Positions 11,995 through 25,300 of a stretch of DNA of 64,000 nt are shown here, piece after piece (the first letter of the stretch is position 1; each line of letters starts with the position of its first letter). The position numbers and the translations under genes are program-made. The stretch comes from Crambe crambe (taxonomy: Eukaryota > Porifera > Demospongiae > Poecilosclerida > Crambeidae): the NCBI GenBank assembly GCA_963924555.1, contig OZ004585.1, forward strand, positions 7,456,556 to 7,520,555, in the 5' to 3' direction. The notes beneath the pieces are model-generated. The model was not told the origin of the DNA and made no database searches. It was given only the letters and a program-made list of their open reading frames with translations.

Positions 11995-14986
11995 AATGAA
12001 CAGTTACATTGCTCCTGCATCTACAACCCTTTCCAAAGTAATTGGAAACTTGCTTCCATAATACATGACGCAATCCCACCATGTTGGAGATATTTACAAA
12101 GAGAAGTCTATGGTGTCCATTATAGTGATAGTCAAGTGGTCATCCCCTTATTACTGATACTGGGTGGTGACATTGAAGTCAATCCAGGACCTGGTGAGAA
12201 TATAGCTACATGTATATTGAGTTACAGTACTGCAGATTGTGTATGCTCACTTTAATAATTTTGCAAAATTCATGTTTTTTTCGTCCATAATTGATCAATA
12301 GTATTAACAATAGAAGACCATTTTGATGTCATTAAATTTCTGGAAAATTTGGATAAAAAGGACTTGATGAATTTGGGTGGGGCATTGGGACTCTCCTATC
12401 CCAAGATGAAGAAGATGGAACCATTGTGTGAGGATATGGTTGCTGCATGGCTCAATAAGGAAGACAATGTCTCCAAGAAGAGTGGTGAACCCAGCTGGGA
12501 GAGTTTAAAGGAAGCACTCAAAAAGATAGGTCAAACAGGACTTGCTGATACTATCACAGACACACAAGGTAGGCACTTCCCTGTAACAACTTCCCTGTAA
12601 CAAATACCCTGTAACAAATACATTAAAGTCCGGTCTGGTTGAATGTGCTTGAGTGATCAATGCCATTGTAGGATGCTATAAATCTTGTCCTCGCTAGCTT
12701 CCGGCAAAGAGCTCATGCATACAGTACTATCTAAGTTTCAAGAAGCAATCACTAAACACACATCCATTATGGCACCAAATTTGGCATCAATACTTTAAGT
12801 GCCACTCTATACCTAATGGCACCAATGATATAGATGTGCATGGTGTTTTACATAGTATGAAATGTACTTCTCTTAGTTGATATGTAATATTCTTTGTTGT
12901 TTGTTTTATTTGTTTATTTTTTTAACAGCTTCATCAATGGGGAAACCATCACCCTTGGATCTTGCAACTTCTGCAACAAGTGCTCTCTCTTTGGACGATA
13001 TAGAAACTCAAACATCTCCAAATGTTGACTCTAAATCACAATATTCTGGGAAAGAGCATGTTGACACATATATGTCTCTTCCTTCAAGTACAGCAGGTAT
13101 ATGTTGCTAAATCTAAAAGTTCAAGAGCACATGGCTCCGATGAATGTTGTGCATGTTCTATTAATATGCTTTAAACACCCACCTTAGTTGTAGCAGTATT
13201 AATCAATCCACTCATAAAGTGTACATGTATCTGAGCAGATAAAAAAGATAAGCACCATTAAAAGACTGTAGTTACCCCTCCCCTTCTACTGTTTGTAAAT
13301 TACAATCTCTCTCCTTTAATAGTTACCTCCAAGTCAAGTCATGACAGCAATGCAACAGTTAGTAGTGAGAATTCAGAACAAGAAAGATGTGATACTCCTC
13401 AAACTTCGAATGATGAAGGTGGGTTTTAAGATAAGAAGTAATCTTTGATGAGTTAACTATATTTTTGTGCATCAGGTGGCAGTGAAATGAAAGATATATT
13501 TCCTTATTTAAATGTTGAGGATTTGGAAGAAGAAGAAAAGAAAAGGCTCATGGGAAGATTGGAAATGGAGAGTGAAGATATCCAGTATGAATTTGTTAGC
13601 CTGGTAGTTCTAACCATTGAGTCTTTATCAATTAACTGTGAAGATATTTCATCTCTGAAAACATCACTAGATATTCTCAAAATACCAGGAATAAAAGAAT
13701 GTGATGATAAGGTTAATGAGTTACTTTCAAAAACATTAAAGCATTGTTCCTTCTTCAGTTATGGAATATTGAAAAGTGTCATTAATAACTTTGGCACAAG
13801 TCACGACAAGGAGAGATTGACTGAGTATGAATCAAAATTCAAAGTTTATTGTGAACGCCGACTTTGTGAAGTACCTATAGACACAAAAGGTCCTTCTATG
13901 CAAAATAAAACAAAGATCTATGTTCTGACTGATAACATTTTCGATGTTCCAGCAAAAGAAATTTATAAGCTAGAATCAAAGTTAAAAAAAATATTGAGAG
14001 TTCCTGTATACCTACAACAAGAAATGAACCCTGGATCTATCACTCTCATTTTCTTCACTTTTCATGAGTTAGATGAAATATTCCCTCTGAATGAGGAACA
14101 AAGAGATCAACTGAAAGAGATTGGAGTATTAAAAATATTCTACTCTAAGTCAAAAGGTAAGTAGATAAGTAACACTGATCAATTTAAAATTCCAATGTTG
14201 CTTATAATGATTTCAAAGTTATTGATTTTGTCATATCTGGTTCTGACTCACAATTTACATCCAAATTCACAGAATCTGATGTTTTTATGCTATCAATGGG
14301 AAAACCACTGGCACTATCACCATCATCACATGATTCTTTTCAATCACCACAATCTCCATTGTTGCCAGCATATGCCAGTACTATGGCCTCCTTATCTCTG
14401 AGGGTTAATCATCCTATAGTTTCAAATTCAATGGAGATTCTCTTGAAGAACTTATTGGGTTTAACCATTCTTAATTTTCATAAGGAAAAGAATGGTCAGT
14501 ATGAATTCAAATATCCTCGTGAATGTGGACCAAAAGTGTTTCCACTGAGTTATGAACAAGAAAGAAAACTACTTGAAATTGGAGTACAATCACTGGACTG
14601 TGAAACGTACGAGTTACATCTTGCTTTTGAAAGAGATCCTCTATCACCAGCACCACCACACTTTGCTGCAGTTATAGAAGATTGTCCTTCCTTATTTGCT
14701 AGAGTGGATTATCCGATTACTTCAATGGAAACCTTTGAGCATGACTTATCAAGTATATTGGATTTAAGATTGAATTATTATGCTGAAGAAGATGGTTGCT
14801 ATGAGTTCAAGTTTAAATATCCTCACGAACGTGAAGTTTTTCCATTAAGTCATGAGCAAGAAAGGAAACTACTGAACATTGGAGTGCAGATACTTCCGGC
14901 AAGTGAAAGAGCAAATCAAGATCCTCACAAGGATACTTCTTCACCTGAATTTGAACCTCCCATTTCAGACAGTGATGTCAATATGA
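11995..14986 (+). CDS. 2A-like peptide/Death-domain protein with repeated FPL-EQ-IGV modules
   Basis: Exons 11995-12193, 12302-12568, 12929-13096, 13323-13418, 13476-14156 and 14273-14986, each internal junction in phase 1 with canonical GT-AG borders. Exon 1 encodes a Cys-containing leader, a hydrophobic run (VVIPLLLILGG) and DIEVNPGP, a 2A-like motif. Exon 2 is a DD (conserved W in PSWESLKEALKKIG). Exons 3-4 are Ser/Thr-rich linkers. Exon 5 has an acidic helical region and a beta module ending EIFPLNEEQRDQLKEIGV. Exon 6 holds two more such modules (VFPLSYEQERKLLEIGV; VFPLSHEQERKLLNIGV). Translation could stop at 14998-15000 by reading through 14986, or splice at A|GTGAGT to the exon at 16834. 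The 5' start is unresolved. Likely cytosolic death-fold signalling; inference. Confidence 0.75.
12154..12193 (+). other. 2A-like ribosome-skipping motif (GDIEVNPGP)
   Basis: The 3' end of exon 11995-12193 encodes LLLILGGDIEVNPGP, matching the 2A consensus D-x-E-x-N-P-G-P with the usual upstream hydrophobic stretch. The exon donor falls one base after the final Pro codon, so the residue after the skip site comes from the DD exon. The known 2A mechanism breaks the chain between the Gly and the final Pro. Activity here is inferred from the motif only. Confidence 0.7.
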
Positions 14987-15880
14987 GTGAGTATCATTAA
15001 CCTATTATAGCTAGCTAAAACCAGATTAAGAGTGTATTATTATTTCCCTTGAAACTAAATCATTTTAGTTATAATCTCCCTTCTTTCTGAATGCAACCAG
15101 AAGTTTTTAAAGTATTGAATTTGGTTTATTAACATTTAAGTTGAACCCTGCTTCTTGTAATCATTGAGAAATTGATACAATCATACATTTTGTGTAGCAC
15201 CTTTGATGATCGAGAATAATTATCATCCATGAGACAATACGGCCCTTCTAGTCCCTGAAGAATTTGAAAATCGTTGATAAAAATGTTCAGGGGCTGAATT
15301 GAGAATGCATGTAGTCAACAGACACTATAGGAAAGCCAGAATTCGCATCTAGTTTAGCTTGGATCCCAGCAGGCATAGGGTGACATTCCCACTGTGGTGG
15401 TTATGGTAAAACAGCCAATTCTAGATAGCTTGAGTGTAGGTTATCCCTTTTTTGTCTAAGAAGCCAGAGAGTAAGCTACGTATGAACAGTGTAAGAACAG
15501 AATACAGGCCAAATCATGCCAAAAGTCCCATGTTTGGAATTGACCATGCACCCATACTATGTAGCTAACTTGCATTCTTTTAGATATTACGGCTCTACAA
15601 AATGCATGTCAGTTATGAAATCGTACTGTCCATGATAATTATAGCTTATTATCATTATACCTAGACTGCATGCTCTTATAGCACTCAACATTAGTTAGCT
15701 AACTATTCTGTGGGGAAAAGATATTGTACATAAAAGTCAGGAACCACCATTGAATAGCTAGCTAGTAGCTAGTTCTATTAATTGCCTGCTAAAGTAGGCC
15801 TAGTGATTATTGGGATAATGGAATTTTAAAACCCATCCTTTTGATCCCTGGAATGTCCCAAAATGTCCCAAAAATATTAA

Positions 15881-16523
15881 GGGTGCTTGCAATAGCAACG
15901 CCCGTGCTTCTATTTCTAGAGTTCGAAAAGGTTATCCTGCACTTATAATGCAGCTAGTTGGATAATTTTATAATAGTCTTATCTTCAGATAGGATCAATC
16001 TACACACTATGTAATAATTATAAAGAGTGGGTGGGGCATGGTGTGGCTAAAATACCTTAAACCACAAAATTTTGATTACTTCGTATATCTCAGGAACCAC
16101 TGGTTCCAATCAGCTCATTTTTTGCATGCAGCTTTCATAAGTTAAGGTGATAAACATAACAGTTAGTTTTTTTTTCTATATCTAGCTTAGACTTCTCAAA
16201 TCACAAGGTCAGGCATGAAAAAATAAGAATAAACAAAAAATTAATATTGAAAAATTCAGAAAAACTCAATGTTATGTCGTAGTATACAAATAGAAGGTGT
16301 CTGAGAGAAAAAATTAAAGTAAGTCCAACAGTTTCTGAGAATTACAGGCATTAGCAAAGTCGTTCATAACACCCACGAAAATTAGGCAATATTTAAAATT
16401 TTTGGTGTGTGTGGTAGTGACATGGTACTGTATAGCTAGGATATTTTGCTTATTGCTGCTCTAAACAGCTCTGGAGTTATACTCCCCTAGCAACCATGTG
16501 TGGGCGGAGGGTTGCAAGCACCC
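15881..16523. mobile_element. piggyBac-like MITE
   Basis: Twelve-bp terminal inverted repeats GGGTGCTTGCAA / TTGCAAGCACCC are flanked by TTAA at 15877-15880 and 16524-16527. TTAA duplication is the hallmark of piggyBac elements. The 643-bp interior has no coding capacity. It sits in the interval between the DD gene and the second BLES03-like exon. Confidence 0.7.
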
Positions 16524-16833
16524 TTAAGATCAAAACAACTATAACTACAATAAAATCAGCCAATATAGGTTTAAGGGAGGTAGCTACAATAATTAAAAGA
16601 GTATGATTTGTAGCTACCAATACTTAGGAAATTTCTATATAGCTAGGTATTTAATCCATTGTGGTTAATAGCATGCCTTACAGTGATTATATAGCTAGAA
16701 GCTCCTTTGAGATATGAAGAAGCAAAAATTTGGGGTGATAATCTTGGACATGCACCACAACAGATCACTTGCATGAGTAGTCATGTGTGGTGGAGGTTAA
16801 TTGTCTATTAAATGGGAATTCTTATGAATACAG

Positions 16834-17669
16834 ATAAAATAAGGTTGCCAACTCAAGTGGTCGATATTCCTGGCATAACATTACGTAATGACGAGGAATA
16901 TGATGATTATGGAAAGTGGATTGTTTATAAAGATTTGAAGGACCTCGACGATGCATGGAAGAGGATTGGAGAAGCCATTCTGGCCGATAAGCTGCCTGGT
17001 TGCCGGGATGCCAAGTGCTCTACTCTGTATTATGATCCAACCCGTGTTGGACCAGGACCTTGTACAACTGGTGCTATTCTTGTGTATACTAAAAAAGATG
17101 ATATTGATGCTGTTGGCTTTGAATTAATCAAGTTAGTCCAACAGGATATCAAGTATAAATCTAATGAGAAGTCTAAAGAATATCAATACGCTTTTACTGG
17201 ACAAGGGCAAGTTACAGACAAAATCCTTTATTGGAATAGCGGAACCTCGTCTTTTAAAAGTGCTGGTGTCAGATGTTATGGCCATACACGTGATAAAGAA
17301 GATAAATGGCAATTGAATATTGTTAACGCTCGGGAACCATTGCGTTCAGAAGAAGCAGATGGTAAGTGGATACTTACTCTGGAATATGAAGAATTGACAC
17401 CACTTTGGCATTCATTGAAAGCTAAAATCGAATTCGGAAAATTTAAAGCTATTAAAATGGAATGCCCTCCAAAGCTTGACTACAGATCTCGTGAAGAAAA
17501 GCCAAGGTTCTTCATATTTACTAGCATGAAAGAAAAGAGTTCAGTTGGAAGATACCTAATTAAAATAATGAAGCGAGATATTCACTACGAGTTTAATAGC
17601 AAGCCTCACTCTCATGAGACACTCTACTGGAATGAGGGTAAGCCAGATTACAAAGAGATCAGGCACTAA
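16834..17669 (+). CDS. Second copy of BLES03-like exon
   Basis: About 95% identical to exon 2 of the gene at 2282-3964 over its whole length, with the same acceptor (cttatgaatacag) and a stop at 17667-17669. Both tandem halves (GKWI to TLYWN) are intact, so it looks under constraint. No copy of the short 5' exon (MNNSDELEG...) was found upstream. Three readings fit: it is the last exon of the 2A-DD gene (donor A|GTGAGT at 14986 is phase 1, as this acceptor needs); it starts at the ATG at 16812 or 16824; or it is a partial duplicate without promoter. I favour the first on splice phase, without transcript proof. Confidence 0.6.
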
Positions 17670-17933
17670 AGAATTATCAGCTAACCAACATAATAGCTTA
17701 GATGAATAGTGTACTTGCTAGTTATAATAATTAATTATGGTTACGTAGCTACAGTATGTATTAATAGTGCTTCTTTTTAATAGTGACATTACTAATTAAA
17801 AGCTATTATAAAAGTGAATGAGCTGAGTAGACCTCCAGAGTGCTCCTCTGCTGGCATAGAATGCACGATCTTTAAGTGTAGGTGACTTAGCACGTATTTC
17901 ATGACTCTAAAAAATGCATGAAAAACAACATCC

Positions 17934-20900
17934 TTAACGTAAATATAATAATGCTGTGAATTTTAGTACCCTGAGAGTTTCTTCTTCAGCAGTGTAGTGC
18001 ACTTTTGTTGAGAGGTACTTGTATATCCTCTTACTGAATACTAGACCCTTGGAATAGCCAAGTATATCATGATTGCACTATCATAGAGGGTTCGATAACT
18101 ATGGTGAAATATCTCTTTATCACAATCACAACCAACCTCATCTTTTATACTTAGAGTGGCTCCTCTTTCTATCAGCATTTTTATAGTGTCCTGATCTTTG
18201 TTTTGCACAGCAAAGAAGATAGCAGTCCATTTACAGTACTGAAATGACAGTGAAATGAACCATTATACTGAACATTATTATAGATAATTATAATATGTAA
18301 TGTATCTCTAACTTCAAACCTTTTCAGCTACGATATTGACATTAGCATAAGCCTCTTCTATGAGGTATCTCATCATCTCAGTGTGTCTTTGCATTACAGC
18401 TAACATCAAAGGAGTCATCCCCCACTGCACACATGTATTATCATACGTATACTGCTATAAGTTCAATACCTCCGCATGGTTCTGCACTCACTTCATCTTG
18501 TGCATTAACATCAGTAGGTTCAGGTCTGGTTTTTTTAACCAAAGCTTCTATGGCTTTTCTTTCAAGACCTTTGTAGCTAGCAATGTGAGCAGCTGTTAAT
18601 CCTCCCTATTAAAGTAGTCCTTTTAGCTCTGGCATCCATGGCTATAATATCATACCCTCTTCCTTTTGTTGACATTGGCACCTGCTGCAACCAGCACTTG
18701 AATGATAGCTGTCCTCTCCTTTCTACAAGCAGTGGTCAGAGCAGTCCAGGAGCTCTGTAAGTAAGAATTATAGAGTAGGTATGATTTTTTGTAATTTTTT
18801 TTATTATTCAGTTCATGTTGCAATAAAAACTTCTAAGTCATGCATGATAGATGTGTGTGAGAATTATAATCAGCTTCTTTGTGCACTATAATATGTAGCT
18901 ACCTATAACTAATTGTTTAAACATACCTCGCTTTCATGGTCGATATCTATGGATTTAACTTCACTAAACATCTTCACTAACTCAGTATGGCCATCTTGAC
19001 TGGCCTGCATCAAAGGTGTCCATCCATTCTGTATCATAAGACAATCCACAAAACAAAATTGCACGTGAAGCAACTTACCCATACTTAGCTAACTATGTAT
19101 TTTGTATAAGTTTTTTGGAAAATAATTCAACAACACTATTAAGTGCCTAAGCCTATAGTGCCTATAATTATGATCAAAAAGCTGTAGAAAGCAATCAAGT
19201 CAAATCTCAATTTGCATGATTGGGGTGGGCTCACCAATGATGACTTTGTTACATTATACGCATTGTACCTTAGCTTTTATGTTAACATCCGCTCCTGCAT
19301 TCAGCAATAACTCAGCAACTTTTCGGCGGTTTGCCTCTGCCTCAGGTGATGTGAATTTTTTACTACCTTTTGACTGTGATGCCCACATCAAAGCAGACCA
19401 GCCTCGCTGTATAAAGCAATAGTATGCATAAGCTTAGGTTTAGTGCAATAATTATATGATATAAGTACTGTTTTGTTTTTCCTATCGACTTCAGTTTTGA
19501 TATGGTGTTTTGGATCCAATAGTACTCTGACCACTTCATAATTTCCTCGGCGGCTAGCCAACATCAGAGCTGTGAAGCCATTCTAAATTATACAACTTTA
19601 TAAAGTGATTTAGCTACGTATATATAGATGTGTAATTATACCGATGCATCTTTATTGGGATCAGCTCCATACTGTAAAAGGACCTCCACAGTCTCATGAT
19701 GTCCTCTGTGACTTGCCCACATCAGTGGTGTCCATTGTAGCTGTAGCATAAATATTACAGGTATGACAGCCGTGCATAATAATTATACAAATCTCAAATA
19801 GCTAATTGACTTACTGAGTCAAACTCAACAGTGTTTGGATGAGCTTTTTTCTTTAACAATTTCTCCACTTTATCACGTTTCCCAGCCTTAGCAGCTCTCA
19901 TCTATGTAGGTAAAGGAAATACTTTATTAGTTAGCAAATGTATCTGTGATAAGAACACGAGTGATGTGTGTCATACTTACAAGTTTGGCTTCATCAGCTA
20001 GTGGGATTTTCTTGTACCAACTAATCTTCATCTGAAATAGAGTTTTAGTTATACGTAGATTGTGATATCTATTGTGCCTCCTACCATGATTATTATCGCA
20101 AACAGAGAACTTAATAATGATAATATACATTTCAGTATAAGCAGTATGATTCATGGCTACCTGTTTTCCTTGATCTGTTTCACGATCTAAACTTTCATCT
20201 TCATCTTCTACACTTTCATCATCACTGCCAAGAAGTTCAACCATATCCATTTGTTGCTTTTCTCTTGCAATGTCTACAGGCCGAATCCCTTTCTACAAAT
20301 GATTTACGTATATGATGTTATATACTGCATTCTAAAATAATAATCCTTACTATATCAGTGATATCCCTTGATGCAGGAGAAGCATTGATCAAATACTTTA
20401 CAATTTCCATATTTTCACTTTCAACAGCAGCATGCAAAGCTGTACGCCCTCTTTTCTGCACATAATAATAACTTCAGCTCATAGCGATAGTTATGATTTG
20501 CTTTATTTGAGTTAGGCCTATGGCCTCATGCAGTAGTAGTATGCAAATAACAGACCTATAAAACTTACATCTTGTGCTTCAATATTTGCAGGTTCCCAAG
20601 GTTGAAGTGCTTCAACACTTGCTTTCTCTCCAAGGAGAGCCTTGATTATCCTAATGTTTTGATTCTCAACAGCAAGAATTAGTGCTGTCTTGCCATCATT
20701 ATTATTGATGTTTATATTAGCTCTTCCACTTCTCAAGATAAGGTCAATGACATGTAAAGCATTATCATTCACAGCAATCAGTAGAGGACACCAACCGCTC
20801 TGGATGAAGAAGAGTAAGACCATAATATGCATACATCATAAGTTGTATATGCCCACTACTAACTACAGCCAAACTTCAGCAGCAAAGATATTATTCATAC

Positions 20901-22243
20901 TCTACTCTGTGAAAGATAATTTGTCAACAGATCAACGGAAGTAACTGAACACAGACAGACATAAATTATTGTACATACGTACCCTATCCTGAATGTCAGG
21001 ATTTCCGCCCAAGTCAAGCAGTTGTTGAATGGTGTCATATTGGCCTGCTTTTGAGGCTACAATCAAAGCTGTAGATCCAGTCTGCATGCAGTAAATGCCA
21101 TAATTAAGATTGACTATTATTACTGACATTATACCTCCAGGTCTTGAGCATCTATAATATTTGCTTCAAACTCTGTGATGAGGTCCATAATATTTTGATG
21201 TCCATGCTCAGCAGCCATAAACAGTCCACATCTAAGAATCTATGGAGATCATATTATAATGCACAACACAATAATTAATAAAGCTATGAATGCATCTACC
21301 TCAGGACTACTCATAAGCTCCAACTGCAACATTCCCTTAGCAGCATCAAGATTTCCATCTCTACAAGCCTTTTCAAACTTGAAAAAAAATCATGAAAAAT
21401 GGCTAACACTCACATTCCACTCTATGTATATTATAGCTACCTTTTCTTGAAACTCCTTATTCATCAATGATTCTATATAAACTGTAATGAGGCAAGAATA
21501 AAACAATACTTAAGCCACAAGAATCCCCTACAATCTTCAAACAGAGCCAGTCAATACAAGAGACATACTTAGTAACACGATTTTTGGCTATAGCCTCGTT
21601 CTCTAGCTGGAGACTGTTCTGTTGTTTTTACTCTGTGCTAGATTCAACTCACCTCACTCTCAGAAGCATTCTGTGCAAGCTGTTTATGAAAGAAGTGATG
21701 TGTTTCTGTCGCTACCAACTGGTTAAACAAGAAGAGTCATTGCTATCAAAGTATCATGTGTAAGCTTGGCTTGAGAGTGATAATGGTGTTCTTGTTGTGT
21801 CTCAGTTTATTTTACTGATGTGGAACATGTCTGGAGCCAGATCAAGCTAGCTAGCAGCACTGATAGAATGCACGTGTGCTATATATGTTTTGATGATTAC
21901 ATCATTCGCCATGGCGTTATTATTACATGTTTAATTAAGCACATGTACATGCAGGCCCTCTCGTTTTTCCACTGCCCCATGAAAAAAGCGGGCCTGGGAG
22001 GCTAGCTAGCAGCATGCCCAGCCCAAAGATCAAAGAAGCCGCTCGAACTTTAAATCACATAAAGTTCGAGTGTGCTACAATCCACCCACGCACTGTGCTT
22101 TAAATTAGATACACCCCTCACACTTGGGATATACATACATACATAATCCATACATACATACATACATACTTACATACATATATGCATGCACATACATACA
22201 TACATACATACACACATACATACATACGTACACACACACACAC

Positions 22244-22311
<68 letters not shown>

Positions 22312-25300
22312 GGCACTTAATTGGCTAGCTGTATAGCCACATACCTTTTATTCTCTGTATTTCATCCCATTCAGGATTAGGATTGTTCATAAACCACCAC
22401 TCAACTGTTTTCTTCAGGGCACCTTTATTATCTTTGTTTCGAGACACACCAATATAGTTCCTGACTGAATCAGGCAAGCATAACAAAGATGCCACCATGA
22501 TCCATTTATCAGAGAAATCAAGCAACTCATTGGCAGCATTAGTGATTGTTAGTGGTTCTTGTGTCTTCTCACCACCTATTATCAGGAGTAGTTTATTGTT
22601 GCAAACAACAATAATAAATTGCAAATTGTTGAGCTATAGTGCTAATTAGCTTTTAAAATAATATTTGAGTGTAATTACATGAGAATCTGGCCAGGTAATT
22701 GGATGAGGTGAAACAGAGTGCAATTTTAGACAGTTTTGAATGTAAATTGCATGGAAAGACTGATTGATTCCAGCCTGGCTACATGTAGGAGGGTAAATGT
22801 ACTAAAGTATACTAACCATTATCTAAATCCAACACAAATTTAAGTACGAATGGGGGTATATATTATTACTTACCTAGCCATTTCATATGATCATAACTAG
22901 GAGCAAATTTCTCATCTTTTTCACAAACCATGCAACGACTTCCATAGCGGTACTCACATACATGCTCGCCATTTCTTCCACAATCACAGTAAAATGAAAT
23001 GCTAAATTTCCATGACTTAAGCCCACCCTTAATGACTTTTATCTTCTCCAAACTTTGTAACATGATCAAAGCAACTTGATGATAATAATTAGACAACCTG
23101 ATCTTGTCTTCAGATTTCACGTATACTTCAATATAAACTGCTTTGAAAGTGACAGTTATGACAGAATGAAGTTTCTCGGCCCTAAACTTTATGCAATTTT
23201 TATTCAAACACACAGGATTTCCAGACTGATCTTTTGGAATAATCCATGACTGATTTAGAAGACATGATATCAGCATTGGAACTAACTCGTTACCACTCGA
23301 AGGGCACTTGATGACCAGGGGTACGAGATCTGGATCAATAGAGTTACTACACACTTGTTGCCTTTCGGTTTCCTCTAAGGATTGAAGCAAGCAAGGCATA
23401 ATGTACTTGGTACTGCTATCAAATTGGAAAATTATCAACAATTTTTCGAAGAGTATTACGAAATCATTCTCAGACACGTATCCTAATCCATCAGTATAGG
23501 GTTCCACTATTTTCCGCAAATCAGCTTTGTCAAAGATAGATAACTTCTGACCACTCGCTTTTCTATTTGAGCTGATCTTATCATACAAAGAAGACAGTAT
23601 ATCCGAAAAAATTGCAATTTCCGAAAAAACTACATCTGATAAAATATCTTTGAAATAAAGAATCATATTGTGTTCTGTTAAGTGTACAAGTGCTGCTTCA
23701 ACTATTGGCCTGTCCATATTCAATTCTTTGCCTATTTTCATACAATGCTTTGAAACACTCAAAATGCGAATACTTGGATGGAAGGAGTTGATACTTTCTT
23801 TTAATTTGAAATTAAATATGTACCATGTAAATGGAAATATCTTTGAATCAGCACCTGATATTGCATGCTTGGTAATACTGGAATCAATACTGTCACTATT
23901 TCCTGGTGTTTTGCAGTTGAGGTGATATGTTTTATGTTCAGTCCCTTCCTTATAAGTTTCAATTATCACTAGTTTAGAAGTTGGTGTTTCAGCTAGTAGC
24001 AAAGCTTCTGGTTCATCTGGAGACAATTCTTTAGATGAGTCCATTACAAGAGCATACAAAGTCACATGTCTGATGAAGAGATTCAAAATTCCATTCAGTT
24101 TGAAAAAATTTGATCCACAGTCAATAATATGGAGAAGTTCCATTTTCCCTTTGTCCTTATATTGTGATATGAACTTAATGGTGTCCTCCACACTTACAGA
24201 TCCAAAGACCTGATCAACATCTTGAGTGCTTTTTGGTGCTTCCGCCTCAGATTTTCTTCCTTCAATGGGATGGTAAAGAGGACTGACGTTGGATTCTGGA
24301 TGTGATGGTTCTGATGGGGATTCTGGGTGTGATGGTTCTAATGGAGTCACTGAGTATGGATGTACTGGTGATCGTGAAGATGCTTCTACTACATGTACTT
24401 CAGATTTTTGTTCTTTTGGGCATTCTGGTTCCATCTCTGTCTCTTTATCTCGTGACATTGTAAATGCAACTATTTCATTATAATGCTTCATTTCCATCTT
24501 TTGAAATAATTCATTATCAGAATCAGCCGCTCGAAAATATATTTCATGTTCAACCGATGATGTAGTTTGGAGTGTTGTGGGTACACATTCCTGAAGGGCT
24601 ATGTGTTTAGCACTTGTAACATCTGAGCTAGAAATTCCAAGAAAGAGTACTGATGTAACACTGATATTGAGAGAGCCTTGATTCAGTGCCTCATTGAATA
24701 AAGCAGCAGCTTCTTTATCTACGGGAAAAAGACAGTTAAGATAAGCTATATCATCAGTATCTTAAGCAATGAATCATGAATTAAAATAATTATTAGTAAA
24801 CTACGTACATCCCTTTTTCTCCAAAGCAAGTTGAAGTCAATTAGTAGTATAATCATGCATACTTACCATTATCATTTGAAGTAATATTAATATTTTCATT
24901 TCTGAACCATAATAGTTCAGATTCCTTAAGCTGACTTGATTCTCCATTACTACATTTAACAGTTTTAGAATCTGAAACGAAGCTCTTCATTGAGTAAAAA
25001 TGTGGTTCAGAGCTAGGTGGGCAGCTGCTGTTGCTACAAGATAGTGTCAACTCAAATTCTTGCTTTTCAAGCCAACGTGGCACTATTCGCTGCAGATGTA
25101 CAATCAATGTTGATGTAATGTAGGCATAGATGTCAGTACTAGCATCTTCATTTGAAACACAGTCGATTCGAATATATTGGGAAAATTCAGATAATATTAA
25201 ATGAATGGAGTCTTCATTGATCATAAATTCAAATTGATTCCTGCAGACCTGGATACACTGGGAGCTAACAGGAGGAATCTTCCATTTTGTATGGCTATAA

